Below, one piece after another: positions 36,013 through 46,528 of a DNA stretch of 64,000 nt. Position 1 is the stretch's first letter, and every line of letters starts with the position of its first letter. Made by a program: the position numbers and the translations under genes. Under the pieces are notes generated by a model that worked only from the letters and a program-made list of their open reading frames with translations, was not told where the DNA came from and searched no databases. Source of the stretch: Glandiceps talaboti (Eukaryota > Hemichordata > Enteropneusta > Spengelidae); assembly GCF_964340395.1 (NCBI RefSeq), contig NC_135557.1:18006730-18070729 (forward strand), in the 5' to 3' direction.

Positions 36013-36432
36013 TTAAAGTGATGCAGTCTGTAACTGAGCCCCATGAGTTGGTTTCTCACAAGTTTATTTAGAATTATATCAGTCATAGGTGGATGCAACG
36101 AATCTCTCAAAGTACAAATGTAATGTGAACAATGTCAAAATTTGGGTATTTTTACCAATTATCAAGTGCATATATCGTTCGTTATCTGATTAAAAAAATA
36201 ATATTCCAGTTACAACTAGTTCAACTTTAATTTAAATACGTGAATTGTCATAAGTAAGAGTAAAAAATGAGCAATAAATATTTTTTCCTTCTTGAAATTT
36301 AAAATCCTAACCTAACTTTTACAATGTAACCATGATTGTGTTGGAGGTGATGATTTTAGGGTGCGGACCCAAAAATCAATTTGATAGAATTTACTTTTAG
36401 TAATATTATGGTATATACAATAATAATAATTG

Positions 36433-36572
36433 ATTGAGTTACAAACAAGAACTTGGCATAAGTTGTTTCACATTGAATTTTCAAGTAGGAAGCCATGATA
36501 AAATTGTCAATATACAATTAAAAATCCAAAATAAATAGCCAATCTTCATTGATATGGCTACTTTAGTGTTCT
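36433..36572. mobile_element. Foldback MITE family E, right-arm fragment
   Basis: GTTGTTTCACATTGAATTTTCAAG then TAGGAAGCCATGATAAAATTG and AGCCAATCTTCATTGATATGGCTAC correspond to the right arm of the 16.5-kb copy. Confidence 0.75.
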
Positions 36573-36899
36573 TACATGTAGGGTCATAGTTCTGTTTTTT
36601 TAAATCACTTTTTTGACAGTTTTGCTTGCAACCTCAACTAAATCTTATTTCTAATTCAACTCAGCATGTAACATCTAGAAACAAACTTAGGTAATACTCT
36701 GCTCTCGCTCTCCCACGTTTACGAAGTATGACAAAAATAATTACTGCACATTCTAACTGCAAAATTGATGTCTCCACTATAAATTATCATGGCTTGACCA
36801 ATTATTTATCTACTACTCACCTAACCCTTTCCTCCCTTCCTATTTCAATGTTCAATATATTATACAAGCCATTACTACACTACTGTGTCCCACAACTAA

Positions 36900-37490
36900 T
36901 CGTGCAACCCCCCGGGGGAGGTGTTTGACCGAATTTATAAAACGTTGCACAACCCAAATTCATGCCAATATCCCAAATCAATGTATTTATTGTGTCGACG
37001 TTACATAAATGCTAACCAACCGGGATTTTCAGCGACGACAGTATTATGTCAATTATTCAACTAGTTTATGTGGATAAGTTTTTATTTTAGCTACGTTTTT
37101 AAATCACTAACCCGTGATAAATCATAAATTCGGCACGACACCTAGATTTGAAGGTCGCGACTATGCAATCAAAACACACATCTCTCGTTCGACCGACTAC
37201 GTACACATTAGACATTCAACACGTTGCCCGCGTAGCGTCAACGTGCATCGGTAATGGTTCCTGGGCTTGATTTCCTTCTAAAATGCAACACTGTGGGACT
37301 TAAATGAGCAAACAAGACAGACAGAAAACTTTCTAAACTCGAGCAAAAACATGTTATGAAATGTACACCGTTGCGAATACCGTCGGCCATTTTGAAGTTT
37401 AATATCGCTCACGGTACGAAGTTACGTCCGAACTAGAGAGAGTTGATTGCCGTTGCTTTTCAACACATACATAACAATCATGGTACTTAC
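36900..37490. promoter_or_regulatory. CpG-replete start of intron 1 next to exon 1
   Basis: CpG dinucleotides become frequent here: I count 19 in 37,021-37,260 against 1 in 23,941-24,180. The CpG-replete state continues rightward through the intergenic DNA. The region surrounds the inferred 5' end of the cysteine-rich gene and is a candidate unmethylated promoter-proximal domain. No TATA box or other defined core promoter element is visible. Confidence 0.45.
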
Positions 37491-37560
37491 CGTCTACTTT
37501 ATATACACTCGTTGCACAGTAAATAAGTATAAAAATATAAACTCTTTGTAAATGATGCAT
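37491..37560 (-). CDS. Exon 1 of cysteine-rich repeat gene: signal peptide
   Basis: The exon encodes residues 1-23, beginning MHHLQRVYIFILIYCATSVY. That is a short basic start, a hydrophobic core and small residues: a classic signal peptide that would send the product into the secretory pathway. An in-frame TAA lies ten codons upstream (near 37,588), so this ATG is the first possible start in its frame. The exon ends in GAC G followed by GTAAGT, giving a phase-1 donor that fits the exon at 22,367. The link across the 15-kb intron rests on phase, strand and the lack of another signal-peptide exon; a transcript would confirm it. No TATA box is evident upstream. Confidence 0.72.
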
Positions 37561-39060
37561 TTTCACTTCAAACGTGAAGCTTGGGAGTTATATTTATCTT
37601 TCACACATGTAAACTTTCACAATCAATGTAGAAATCCGTATTTCCTTCTTTTCTTCTTCAAACTTAAAAGTTGCTCTCTCTTCGATAAGTAAAATCCACT
37701 ATAGTTTCCCTCTTATGTCATGTTACAGCCGTGTTCATCGACCAGCGATGACAGTTCTGGACGGAATAATCACACAAAAACAACGTAAAAAATCCACCAA
37801 GACTATGGACACTTCAAAACCTCCTTCGATCCCTCTTCACGCTATCCTAGCTTAGCTAATTTATTATTCATGAACTGAACAGGTTGGCTGAGCAAATTTA
37901 CATAACAAAGCGACGTCACTGTTACCATGACATTTCATTCAACAAACTCATTTAAATTTGAACTATCAGCCAACTATTACATATGACGCATTATAAGAAT
38001 AAAAACCTTTCGACAGCAAGTATTAAAAACATGTGTTATTTCTTCTTCTTTTTTCCAATTTGACGATAAAAACCTAAACGATTTTATTTCTGTACCACAG
38101 AAGAAATTTTAAAGGTGCATTGACCTCAGAAATCGTTATCTCGTGTTTACGTTTATATTTTTAGCACCTTCTGTTTCTGTATATTGCACAAGCAAATGCT
38201 CAAAAGCATTTTTCTCCAACAGTGATGTCAATGAAACGGTGAACGTTATTGCCAAAATCACGTAGTAGCGCCAACATTTACGTCATAGGTTATTTACATA
38301 ATAATCACTATTGTCGTCTGGTATAAACAGATAAAGGGATCACTGTCGTCATCATGGGCATTGTGTACTGTTGTTTGGCCACAACAATGTCGAAGTTTCC
38401 TAAGTTGTGAACATTGAATAACTATTGCGAAATTACGACGCTTATCTTTCGTAATTTCATTGTGTTATAACCCAAATTATCCCGCGCGCAGTACAATGTT
38501 GGTGGGAGAGGCCGATGCAGTGCAAACATATTGGCGGGATTTCTGATTTCTCGCTCTCCCAAGTCCTTTCCGCGCGGAAAGGGGGGGGGGGAAGCAAATT
38601 AACGGTAGTCTGATTAGTGAAAAGTATTTATATTGGGAGTGCTAGTAACTCCAAAATTAGCATTTGGAAAAAACATCGGCCTTTCATCAACCCCAATCTC
38701 ACTGGCTTCGGACAACAAACATTTTTTTAAAAACAACTGGCGAAATCAATTACATTGACACCAGAAATATCAACAAACTCTTTATTTCTGAAAGTTTCGT
38801 AAACTTTTCCAAACAAAGGGTCTGGGCGCGGAGCCGTAATGATAGTTTGGCACTCCGTCATATTCCCAGAAGAACTCGAGACCTATGCGACAGCAGTAGC
38901 TAATTTCAAAGAATTTGCAACTTTAGCATGTTAGATATGTAGGTGTTTATTTCTGTGGGTTGTCCTACTTGTAAGATATTTTTTGGCAACATCCGGATCA
39001 GTATAACAATCCAGGGTGTAAAACATAGGATGTTACTGATGAACAAAAGTTGGAGAATTA
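37561..39060. other. Intergenic region upstream of cysteine-rich gene
   Basis: No gene supported. It contains the 5' flank of the minus-strand gene, GGCGGGA at 38533-38539 and an 18-bp perfect palindrome CCTTTCCGCGCGGAAAGG at 38565-38582 next to a G(13) run. A TTATATTTATC segment lies near 37,590, but no core promoter can be assigned. Confidence 0.55.
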
Positions 39061-39073
39061 TATCTGTTCATTT

Positions 39074-39168
39074 AGCTCTGGATATATATGCTGCGGGGTT
39101 TTGATTCGTCTTCTTTGGGGAGGTGCGAAGACGAGTCGAAACCCCGCAGCAAATATATATCCAGAGCT
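39074..39168. repeat. Strong stem-loop with ~40-bp arms
   Basis: The left arm AGCTCTGGATATATATGCTG continues through CGGGGTTTTGATTCGTCTTC (39074-39113). The right arm 39127-39168 is its near-perfect reverse complement, and the loop is 13 nt. The match extends weakly outward through TGTTCATT. The open frame covering it (39050-39667) includes microsatellite and is not a gene. Confidence 0.85.
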
Positions 39169-39307
39169 ACTGTTCATTCAAACACATAGCAATGTGGTCT
39201 ATGTTTTCTTGCAGTGTTTTGCCTTCGTTGTGAATGTGTTGTATGTATCCTGTGAAGCAGTATCACTATCTGGACGAATCGAACTTCAAAACAAAAACAT
39301 GTACGTA

Positions 39308-39309
39308 CA

Positions 39310-39382
<73 letters not shown>

Positions 39383-39536
39383 TACATACATACATACATA
39401 CATACATACATACATACATACATACATGCATGCATACACATACACATACACATACACAAAAACATACACAATCACGAACGCAATCACGCAAACAAACAAA
39501 CAAACAAACAAACAAACAAACAAACAAACAAACAAC
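39308..39536. repeat. (CA)n - (CATA)n - (AAAC)n compound microsatellite
   Basis: Three successive simple repeats; the long open frames in several phases are artefacts. Confidence 0.97.
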
Positions 39537-39591
39537 AATATTGCGTCAACGCACTACACCATTCTCTGTATTCAAGTTTCCCCAGTTTTGT

Positions 39592-39714
39592 TTTTCACTA
39601 TCGTCGCAAACCACAGCCTCTTTTACGGCACCGTCCAGTACGTGCCCCAGAGTTTGTTATTTCGTAGTAAGGCGTAAGAAATAACAGCTCTGGTTTGTAA
39701 GAATGTTTTTCACT
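39592..39714. mobile_element. Short element D, copy with direct-repeat flanks
   Basis: A segment running TCGTCGCAAACCACAGCCTC to GCTCTGGTTTGTAAGAAT is flanked by GTTTTTCACTA on both sides (39592-39602 and 39704-39714). Internally CCAGAGTTTGTTATTTC pairs with GAAATAACAGCTCTGG. Related sequences lie at 41.59-41.69, 42.27-42.30, 44.28-44.39 and 17.59-17.64 kb. Confidence 0.55.
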
Positions 39715-40187
39715 ACATGTTCTGGGACTAGCCTGGAAGATTCGTGTACGGCGGCCTGCAGTGCAGTGTGACATGTGTGACAGACGTACTTTATTTAGAG
39801 AGCGCCAGCAACGACGGATGAACAGTGATCGTATTCATGTACCAATGTGAACGATATAGGAATTGGCAAATGCGATGTTTTTGGCAAGTATGACAATAAT
39901 TGCAACTTCGCAAGATACATAATTGTATTGATATGCTAATCATATCTTTTGGCTTGGAAAGTATTTGCAAGTCCTTGTAAGCAAATGAAATGACACTATA
40001 CTGATAGTAAATACATCAAAATACTACCATAAACCCAGCACTGTATCTCACGATACGAATTTTTTTTTTATCAACTTATCAATATCTCAGTACTGAATAC
40101 AGAAGCTTTTATCATTGAAGGCGTGAAAGTTTTCGAAATTTGGTTAGAAGTGCGAAAATGAAGTTCAGCAATCGCATCGATTCAAGA

Positions 40188-40209
40188 CCCCCCCCCCCCC
40201 CCCCCCCCC
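40188..40209. repeat. Poly-C tract (22 nt)
   Basis: Uninterrupted C run; exact length may be an assembly estimate. Confidence 0.95.
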
Positions 40210-40378
40210 AACGAACGAAGTTCGCTTAGTGTAATATTGTGCGATCGTCCCTTACCGGGTCAAGCAAACTTGGATCCAATTTAAATTACAACGTACAAAA
40301 AATCAGGAGTACAAATGTTTGAAATAGTGGTGTAAGTGTTATCAAAATTAAGCACTCATAAAATCAAATATGGATATA

Positions 40379-40403
40379 TTCTCTCTCTCTCTCTCTCTCT
40401 CTC
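40379..40403. repeat. (CT)n microsatellite
   Basis: About 12 CT units. Confidence 0.95.
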
Positions 40404-40783
40404 GCTTACCGTGGCGTTACTTCTCATGCTTGTAAAGTTGAACATATTACATGCAACAATACTAAAAATACTAAAAGTAGCTTGGCAGATTGGCCGTTGT
40501 GGGCGCACTTTCAGTGAATGTCGGACCACTGTGATTTGAAGTCTTATATTGTACGTATACAAAGGGCGACCGAAAAACAGCCCACAACGTTAACGAATCG
40601 TCCAACCTATTCTCGGTATATTAGATTCAAGAAATCGTTAATCAAAATGTTCAATTTCTCTGGCTTCAGGTAAATACATAGAGCGAGCATTGGAATAGTT
40701 GAATTTAAAATTTGATGTCACCAATTTTTATTTTACAACAAATTTACCAGTAAACCAACAATCGATTTATTTATCATTTATTT

Positions 40784-40814
40784 AATTATGTATTATTATT
40801 TTATTAATTTTTTT

Positions 40815-40857
<43 letters not shown>

Positions 40858-41030
40858 TTCATTCGTTCATTCATTCGTTCGTTCGTTCGTTCGTTCGTTC
40901 GTTCGTTCGTTCATTCATTCATTCATTCATTCATTCATTCATTCATTCATTCATTCATTCATTCATTCATTCATTCATTCATTCATTTATTTATTTATTT
41001 ATTTATTTACTTATTTATTTATTTACCATA
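40784..41030. repeat. (TTTA)n-(TTCA/TTCG)n array at a SINE tail
   Basis: Long tetranucleotide array changing from TTTA to TTCG to TTCA and back. It touches the 3' end of a reversed SINE body (41,035-41,150), so it probably expanded from the SINE tail. Confidence 0.9.
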
Positions 41031-41034
41031 TGCA

Positions 41035-41150
41035 TCCAGCAGGCATTGCCCAATAACAAGGGGAAGGTTCAATGTTAGTGTAGGAGGAAACCAGAGTACC
41101 AGGGGAAAACCTGTTTTATTCAGTATAGTCAAAGTGAACGACACTCTCTT
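41035..41150 (-). mobile_element. SINE body fragment (tRNA head missing)
   Basis: Read on the minus strand: GTGTCGTTCACTTTGACTATACTGA, CAGGTTTTCCCCTGGTACTCTGGTTTCCTCC, CTAACATTGAACC. This matches the body of the 4.04-kb SINE in order. Confidence 0.75.
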
Positions 41151-41592
41151 ACATACTGTCATACAGCGTCGTAAATTGTGTGAACATTGTGACACGGCGA
41201 ATAGAATGTTGTGGTCTTCTCAACGTGTTAGCGATTGAAATAGCGCCATCATCGATACATATGCCTTTATAATTTCCGTGCGAATTCATAAAAACATGTT
41301 GTAAAATATTTTGTGACAACAAATATAAGGATACAACTAATAAACAAAACAAGAACGATTCAGTTTTTGTTTCACTTCGATTGTTGTCTTCGGGGAAAAC
41401 TAACAAATAACTCATGAACTTTCATATACAGAGGGGATCGATAGCATACAATATACCGCCACGTTTGACATTTTTTTTCTCTTTATTGACTTACAGCATA
41501 ATATCTCAACACTCCTTGAACCTGTCTTCTTGCTACTGTTATGTTTATAGACGAGAATAATCTCTCCTACAATAGATAGAACGCTATCGTAT

Positions 41593-41690
41593 ATCGTCGT
41601 AAAACGCACCCTCTTTCACGGCACCATTCAATACGTTTGCTATTTCAGCGACGCTGATAACAGCTCTGGTTTGCGAGAATGTTGTATCCC
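41593..41690. mobile_element. Element D, second copy
   Basis: Contains TATCGTCGTAAAACGCACCC, TCTTTCACGGCACCATTCAA, the stem GCTATTTCAGCG/CGCTGATAACAGC and GCTCTGGTTTGCGAGAATG. Its minus strand is open for about 68 codons up to the scaffold gap, but the homologous copy at 39.6 kb has a stop, which argues against coding. Confidence 0.5.
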
Positions 41691-41795
41691 CACCTCTAAG
41701 TTGTAATACCACATATACAGCCAATTTCATGTGGCTAGGGTCTGCCATGGGCAGGGCTGCAGCACTCATGTAGCAGTCCTGCTGTTTGACTGAAA

Positions 41796-41895
41796 NNNNN
41801 NNNNNNNNNNNNNNNNNNNNNNNNNNNNNNNNNNNNNNNNNNNNNNNNNNNNNNNNNNNNNNNNNNNNNNNNNNNNNNNNNNNNNNNNNNNNNNN
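41796..41895. other. Assembly gap (100 N)
   Basis: Exactly 100 N, the usual placeholder for a scaffold gap of unknown size. Confidence 0.99.
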
Positions 41896-43940
41896 TCCCA
41901 TACCTCAGATCTATGATGTAGATTCTACATTTGGGTAAACGAAGTCACGACCTGTGCATATAAACCACGATAACAATACATATAAACCGTAAAGCTACTC
42001 ATTAACTTTCTGTTATTCAAATGTCTATAGAGATGACCAAAACCGGCGCCTAACAACATCAAATTTCACCGGGTTTTTTCTGAATTTTTTCGATCGTGAC
42101 AATTTCATTTTAGATTAGTTTTACAAAATTCATGAGTACTTATAACTTTTAATCAAAATATTACTCTAGAATTGAACGCATCTTTTGAAAAATCGAATTA
42201 TCCGACGTGAATAATGTCGTCCTTGTTGTAAACGACATACTGGAAACAACTGTCTCACACTACATAGTCGTAAAACCATCAGACGTCTTTGCGGCAACTG
42301 TGGAAAACACCTACCTTCTTACGGTAGTAAAACATACGAAAATGATTAAAGTAGGGAATTAGTCGTTCCAGTACATAGTGTGCAGGTTGCCGCCAAAACC
42401 ACTTTATCTCCATTATTGTAATTATTTCAAACACAGCAATCAACTTAAGCTTATTTGCATCCCGGAAAAGCAATTAGCGAATATGATGATAATTTAATAA
42501 CAATATCTTCATCTTGGTATTTAAATGAAGTGTGCGCAGGTGTGCCATGTTATGTGAAGACATTTATACCTTGAGGGACGTCAGTCACGCATAGCCCCGA
42601 TTATCTTGTTATTCTGTATGCCCATTTCTCTACTTAGTAAGAGCCATTCTCTGGGGATTTGTCAAGGTATGCTTATACATTATAGATAAATGCAACACTG
42701 AACTGTGACTAGAATTTAGAAAAAAAATACAGAACTCAAGACCACATCTGTCATCTTGCCGTTCCAATCTTCGACATTTACTCACACGGTTAGGGTCATG
42801 AGAAATACGTGTACCTTTGAGGTTGTTCAGGTTTGCTTTCCCCCTCCCCCCACTCCCCCCCCCAAAAAAAATTCTCTCACTAAAGTGTAGGCAACGTTTC
42901 GTGTACGTTGTATCGAGCAACGGTCATACCATGGATACATATAAAGTCATACCATGGCCAAACAGTGACATGAAAGCTGCCGGGTTGTCGCACGTTCTGG
43001 ACTTTAGAAACTTCGATATCTACTCACAGGATTAGGGTCGAGTCGAGAGAAATACGTGTACTAGGCTTTGTCCCTGTCTTTCCTCACCTGCCCAAAGTAT
43101 TTTCTCTCCATGGCGTAGGCAATGTAGCATATATCTAACAACGTTCATACAGTGACATTGCATGAAAGATGTCGAGCTGTCATTCTAGACGACACAATTT
43201 TCTATGTTTACTGGTAAGGGCTTGAGGTCGTGAGGAAGCCGTGCAACTTTTTAGGTTTGCCTTTTCCCGCCAAAATGTTATCATTATTTCTACTTTTATG
43301 ATATAACCAACTGTGTATATAGCTTACAATGGTCAAATACTAAACGGTAAGGACAGAAAGTGCAAAAACAAGGGAGTTTCCGAGCAAAAATCCACCATAA
43401 TTGACTCAATAAATAATATATGATGAAGACTCATCTGCGCAGGTGAATACTTTATTAGTTACAAATAAACAAACAACGCTTGACTTCACATTCCTGAAGA
43501 AGGCCCGAGGACTCAAGTCGAAAGCTAGAATACATCCAAATATTTTGGTGCAGTACAAAATTTTTAATCTATTTGTATCAATAAATAATATTTGACTATG
43601 TTTTAGTTATATAATAGATCAATATAACAGATCCTAACTTCTCATCCTGGACATATTCACATGATTATCCGTTAAAGTATCAACACAAACCACCCATGTG
43701 AGTGGGGATATCTACAGCAGGTCATCATAGTAATTATTCCCAGAGCATTTTCAGCAGTGTTGTCATAATGACTTGCCTCTTCCGGTAGAATGCACCTTGA
43801 GCACTCGGGACCGAAAATCAAAGTTCTTCAAACTTTGTCGACTGGAACAATTTCTTCAGGTCCTTTGAAATTATAAATGAAATTTGGGTGGTCCACCGTC
43901 TTTTTTCAAGGAAAAATATGATCCTTTACTTCTCGATACA
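41896..43940. other. Intergenic, no gene supported
   Basis: CpG-replete unique sequence with a short element-D-like match at 42,266-42,300 and a degenerate repetition of ..GGGTCATGAGAAATACGTGTAC.. / ..GGGTCGAGTCGAGAGAAATACG.. around 42,780-43,060. The small open frames (42630-42920 minus, 42817-43035 plus) lie in this repetition. Confidence 0.5.
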
Positions 43941-43947
43941 ATTAACA

Positions 43948-44093
43948 CAGTATTCGGCGGCCATATTGGATTCTATACAGTAAACACAGTATTCGGCGGC
44001 CATATTGGATTCTTTACAGTTAGCACCGTATTCGGTGGCCATATTGGATTATATACAATTAACACAGTATTCGGTGGCCATATTGGATTCTAA
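43948..44093. repeat. ~36-bp tandem repeat GCGGCCATATTGGATTCT, four copies
   Basis: TTAACACAGTATTCGGCGGC then CATATTGGATTCTATACAG, four copies; the reverse complement of the 21.9-kb repeat unit. Confidence 0.9.
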
Positions 44094-44279
44094 AATGGCA
44101 ACATTTTGAACTCTATTTCAAAATGTGTACTGTGACAACTGATTATTGTTCTTGGGTTTAACTGAAAATGCAAGAGTGGCGCTTTCTTGAACAAGTTAAA
44201 AGTAAAAGTTTAAGCAGTTTATTCCCGGTGCGCATTTCACGTTGACGTTGTATATCCCCAAGATTGAATAGGACATGGT

Positions 44280-44395
44280 CATCGTCGTAAAACTGCAGTC
44301 CTCTTTACGACATGCATTCTACACGAATCACCACCTGGTTCAATTCGCCACCGGAAAAAAATGTCCTGGCTTGCGAGAATATGTTTGAATGTTAC
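44280..44395. mobile_element. Element D, diverged copy
   Basis: ATCGTCGTAAAACTGCAGTCCTC and TCTTTACGACAT at one end, CTGGCTTGCGAGAATATG at the other, as in the 41.6-kb copy. Confidence 0.4.
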
Positions 44396-44511
44396 TCTTT
44401 ACCCTGTAGTTGTGTAATATACAGAGGTACATACACAAGTTTACCAGCAATATGAAAGTGTACACTATCAGTTGTACTAGGTAGTCATCATATCATGGTA
44501 GGAATCGGGTA

Positions 44512-44750
44512 ACTGCCCCCCCCCCCCCGCCACACTACCACCACCAAAATACATATATATATATAAATTAAAAAAGTAAAAAAGAAAACCTACAAAAACA
44601 CACCAAACAAAAATTAACAGTACCAACCAACCAATCAACCAACCAACCAACCAACCAATCTACCATCCAACCAACCAACCAAAAAACCACACAACCAAAC
44701 AAACAACCAAACAAACAAACAAATAAACAAACAAAACAAACGATACTGTA
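44512..44750. repeat. Poly-C, (CCAA)n and (CAAA)n tracts
   Basis: C-run at 44,515-44,528, then ACCA/CCAA and CAAACAAA arrays. Confidence 0.9.
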
Positions 44751-44871
44751 GCTACAGCTATTTCAGTTGTAATGGCAAGTTAGAGATTTATGTTTGACAG
44801 AGCTTTAGAGAAAAAGATGAAACAAAAAATGACGATATGTAACAATTATGGCTCCACTGATTAGATAACCC

Positions 44872-44936
44872 TAAGGCCTCATAAAAATTGTGTTGTTCCG
44901 ATTACGCTCAATTTTGGAATAGGTGGGGTAGGTAGA

Positions 44937-45034
<98 letters not shown>

Positions 45035-45315
45035 TATGCGAGTGTCTAGTTCAGGCAGTTATGTTTTCCGTTGCTTTCCATATGGTCTCTGTGTTATTGG
45101 TTTCTTCTCGTCAGATGTACAACCATTACAGATTGGAAGAACAGTGTTATATTGTCTTTTTAAGTTGACGTCAGTTTCCGCATCCACGATTTCTGACAAG
45201 ACTTCACACAATTTTCGCGATTTTTTTTTTTCAAATACGTAAAAAAAGTTTACGGTCGGCAGTGGAAAAACTAGGTGGGGGTCGGGTGACCGGAACAAAG
45301 CAATTTTTTTATGCC
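44872..45315 (+). mobile_element. MITE family A, copy 5 with internal (AT)n expansion
   Basis: Left end AAGGCCTCATAAAAATTGTG then TTGTTCCGATTACGCTC; right end GGTGACCGGAACAAAGCAATTTTTTTATGCC. The internal T-rich tract of other copies is replaced by about 90 bp of AT repeat (44,942-45,031). Confidence 0.88.
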
Positions 45316-46157
45316 AAATGTAAAATTTATAACCTGGGATTGAATCTCTGGATAGAAAGCGTATCGGCAAAAACTACCTTATTTCAAACTAGGTCGTGCT
45401 AACATTACTTTATGCGGGACACTTGGTATCAGGTACATCTGTGCACGAGATATCGTTTCAACCAAATTATAAATTCATATTTTGATGTCAACTAAAGTTT
45501 TAATCAATTTGATCTGGACTGAAGATGTTCACACGACAACTCCATTTCAAGTCAATTTTAAACGACATTCGTGTGTAGATCTTGCCATATAGTCATACTT
45601 GAATTATTATTACCAAACAGACGGTGAGCGTTCGACATAATGTTTCTCGTGTAACACAAGACCATCATTCTCTAAACCCAACTAAACTAATTAAGTATGA
45701 TAATTAGCAATTAGTCACACTAACGAACGGATCATCAGGTTATTACTGTAAACTTAATTGGATACCCCTTCTCTATAGAATACAATAATTGTTTTTACCT
45801 GATAATGATAGCTTTAATTTTATTGTATTCCTAAAATTTCAAATAAAAATGAAATTTAATAAGTAACAGCAAAACACATTTTTTGTACATAATGTTATTT
45901 AGAATAACACAACACTACTGTTTATATAATGGGAGCTTACATGGCTGTACAAACGTATTTTTTTCTTAAAAACATTGTAAGGAAAATCTGAAAAATTTGC
46001 CTTTAGTTTTTTAACGGCTAAGAGGTATATGACATGTTTTCCGAATTATATTAATAATTTTAAGATGAAATTTAAGAGAATAATACACATTCAAATTATA
46101 GATTAATTTGCACGAGAACAATTTGTAGTTGATGAAAAATTAATCGAAAGAATGAAT

Positions 46158-46240
46158 GAATGAATAAATAAATAAATAAAAACACATACATACATACATA
46201 CATACATACATACATACATACATAGTATACATACATACAT

Positions 46241-46287
<47 letters not shown>

Positions 46288-46327
46288 TACATACATACAT
46301 ACATACATACATACATACATACATACA

Positions 46328-46361
<34 letters not shown>

Positions 46362-46372
46362 AATAAATTCAT
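46158..46372. repeat. (CATA)n/(CA)n compound microsatellite
   Basis: AATA, CATA, CA and CATA blocks; multi-frame Cys/Val/Tyr/Met translations are artefacts. Confidence 0.97.
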
Positions 46373-46528
46373 TAATAAACGAATACTAGTGTGAGACTAC
46401 GTAGTTTTACATCATCGAAAGTAAAGTAAGCCTTCAACAACATTTTAATACACGGATGGAAATAAATAAAGTAAAAAATAATATCGTCGGATATGAAAAT
46501 TTTCAGTTGCCAAAACTTCGTCCCGCTC

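Noticed and set aside
39050-39667. 205-residue frame, longest in the window
   Set aside because: Made of a stem-loop, CA/CATA/AAAC microsatellite and element D; no coding character.
41584-41795. Minus-strand frame running into the scaffold gap (EIANVLNGAVKEGAFYDD)
   Set aside because: It coincides with element D; the homologous copies at 39.6 and 44.3 kb carry in-frame stops.
43948-44093. CArG boxes (serum response factor sites) in the GGCCATATTGG units
   Set aside because: The core CCATATTGG has five, not six, A/T bases between CC and GG, so it does not fit the CArG consensus.
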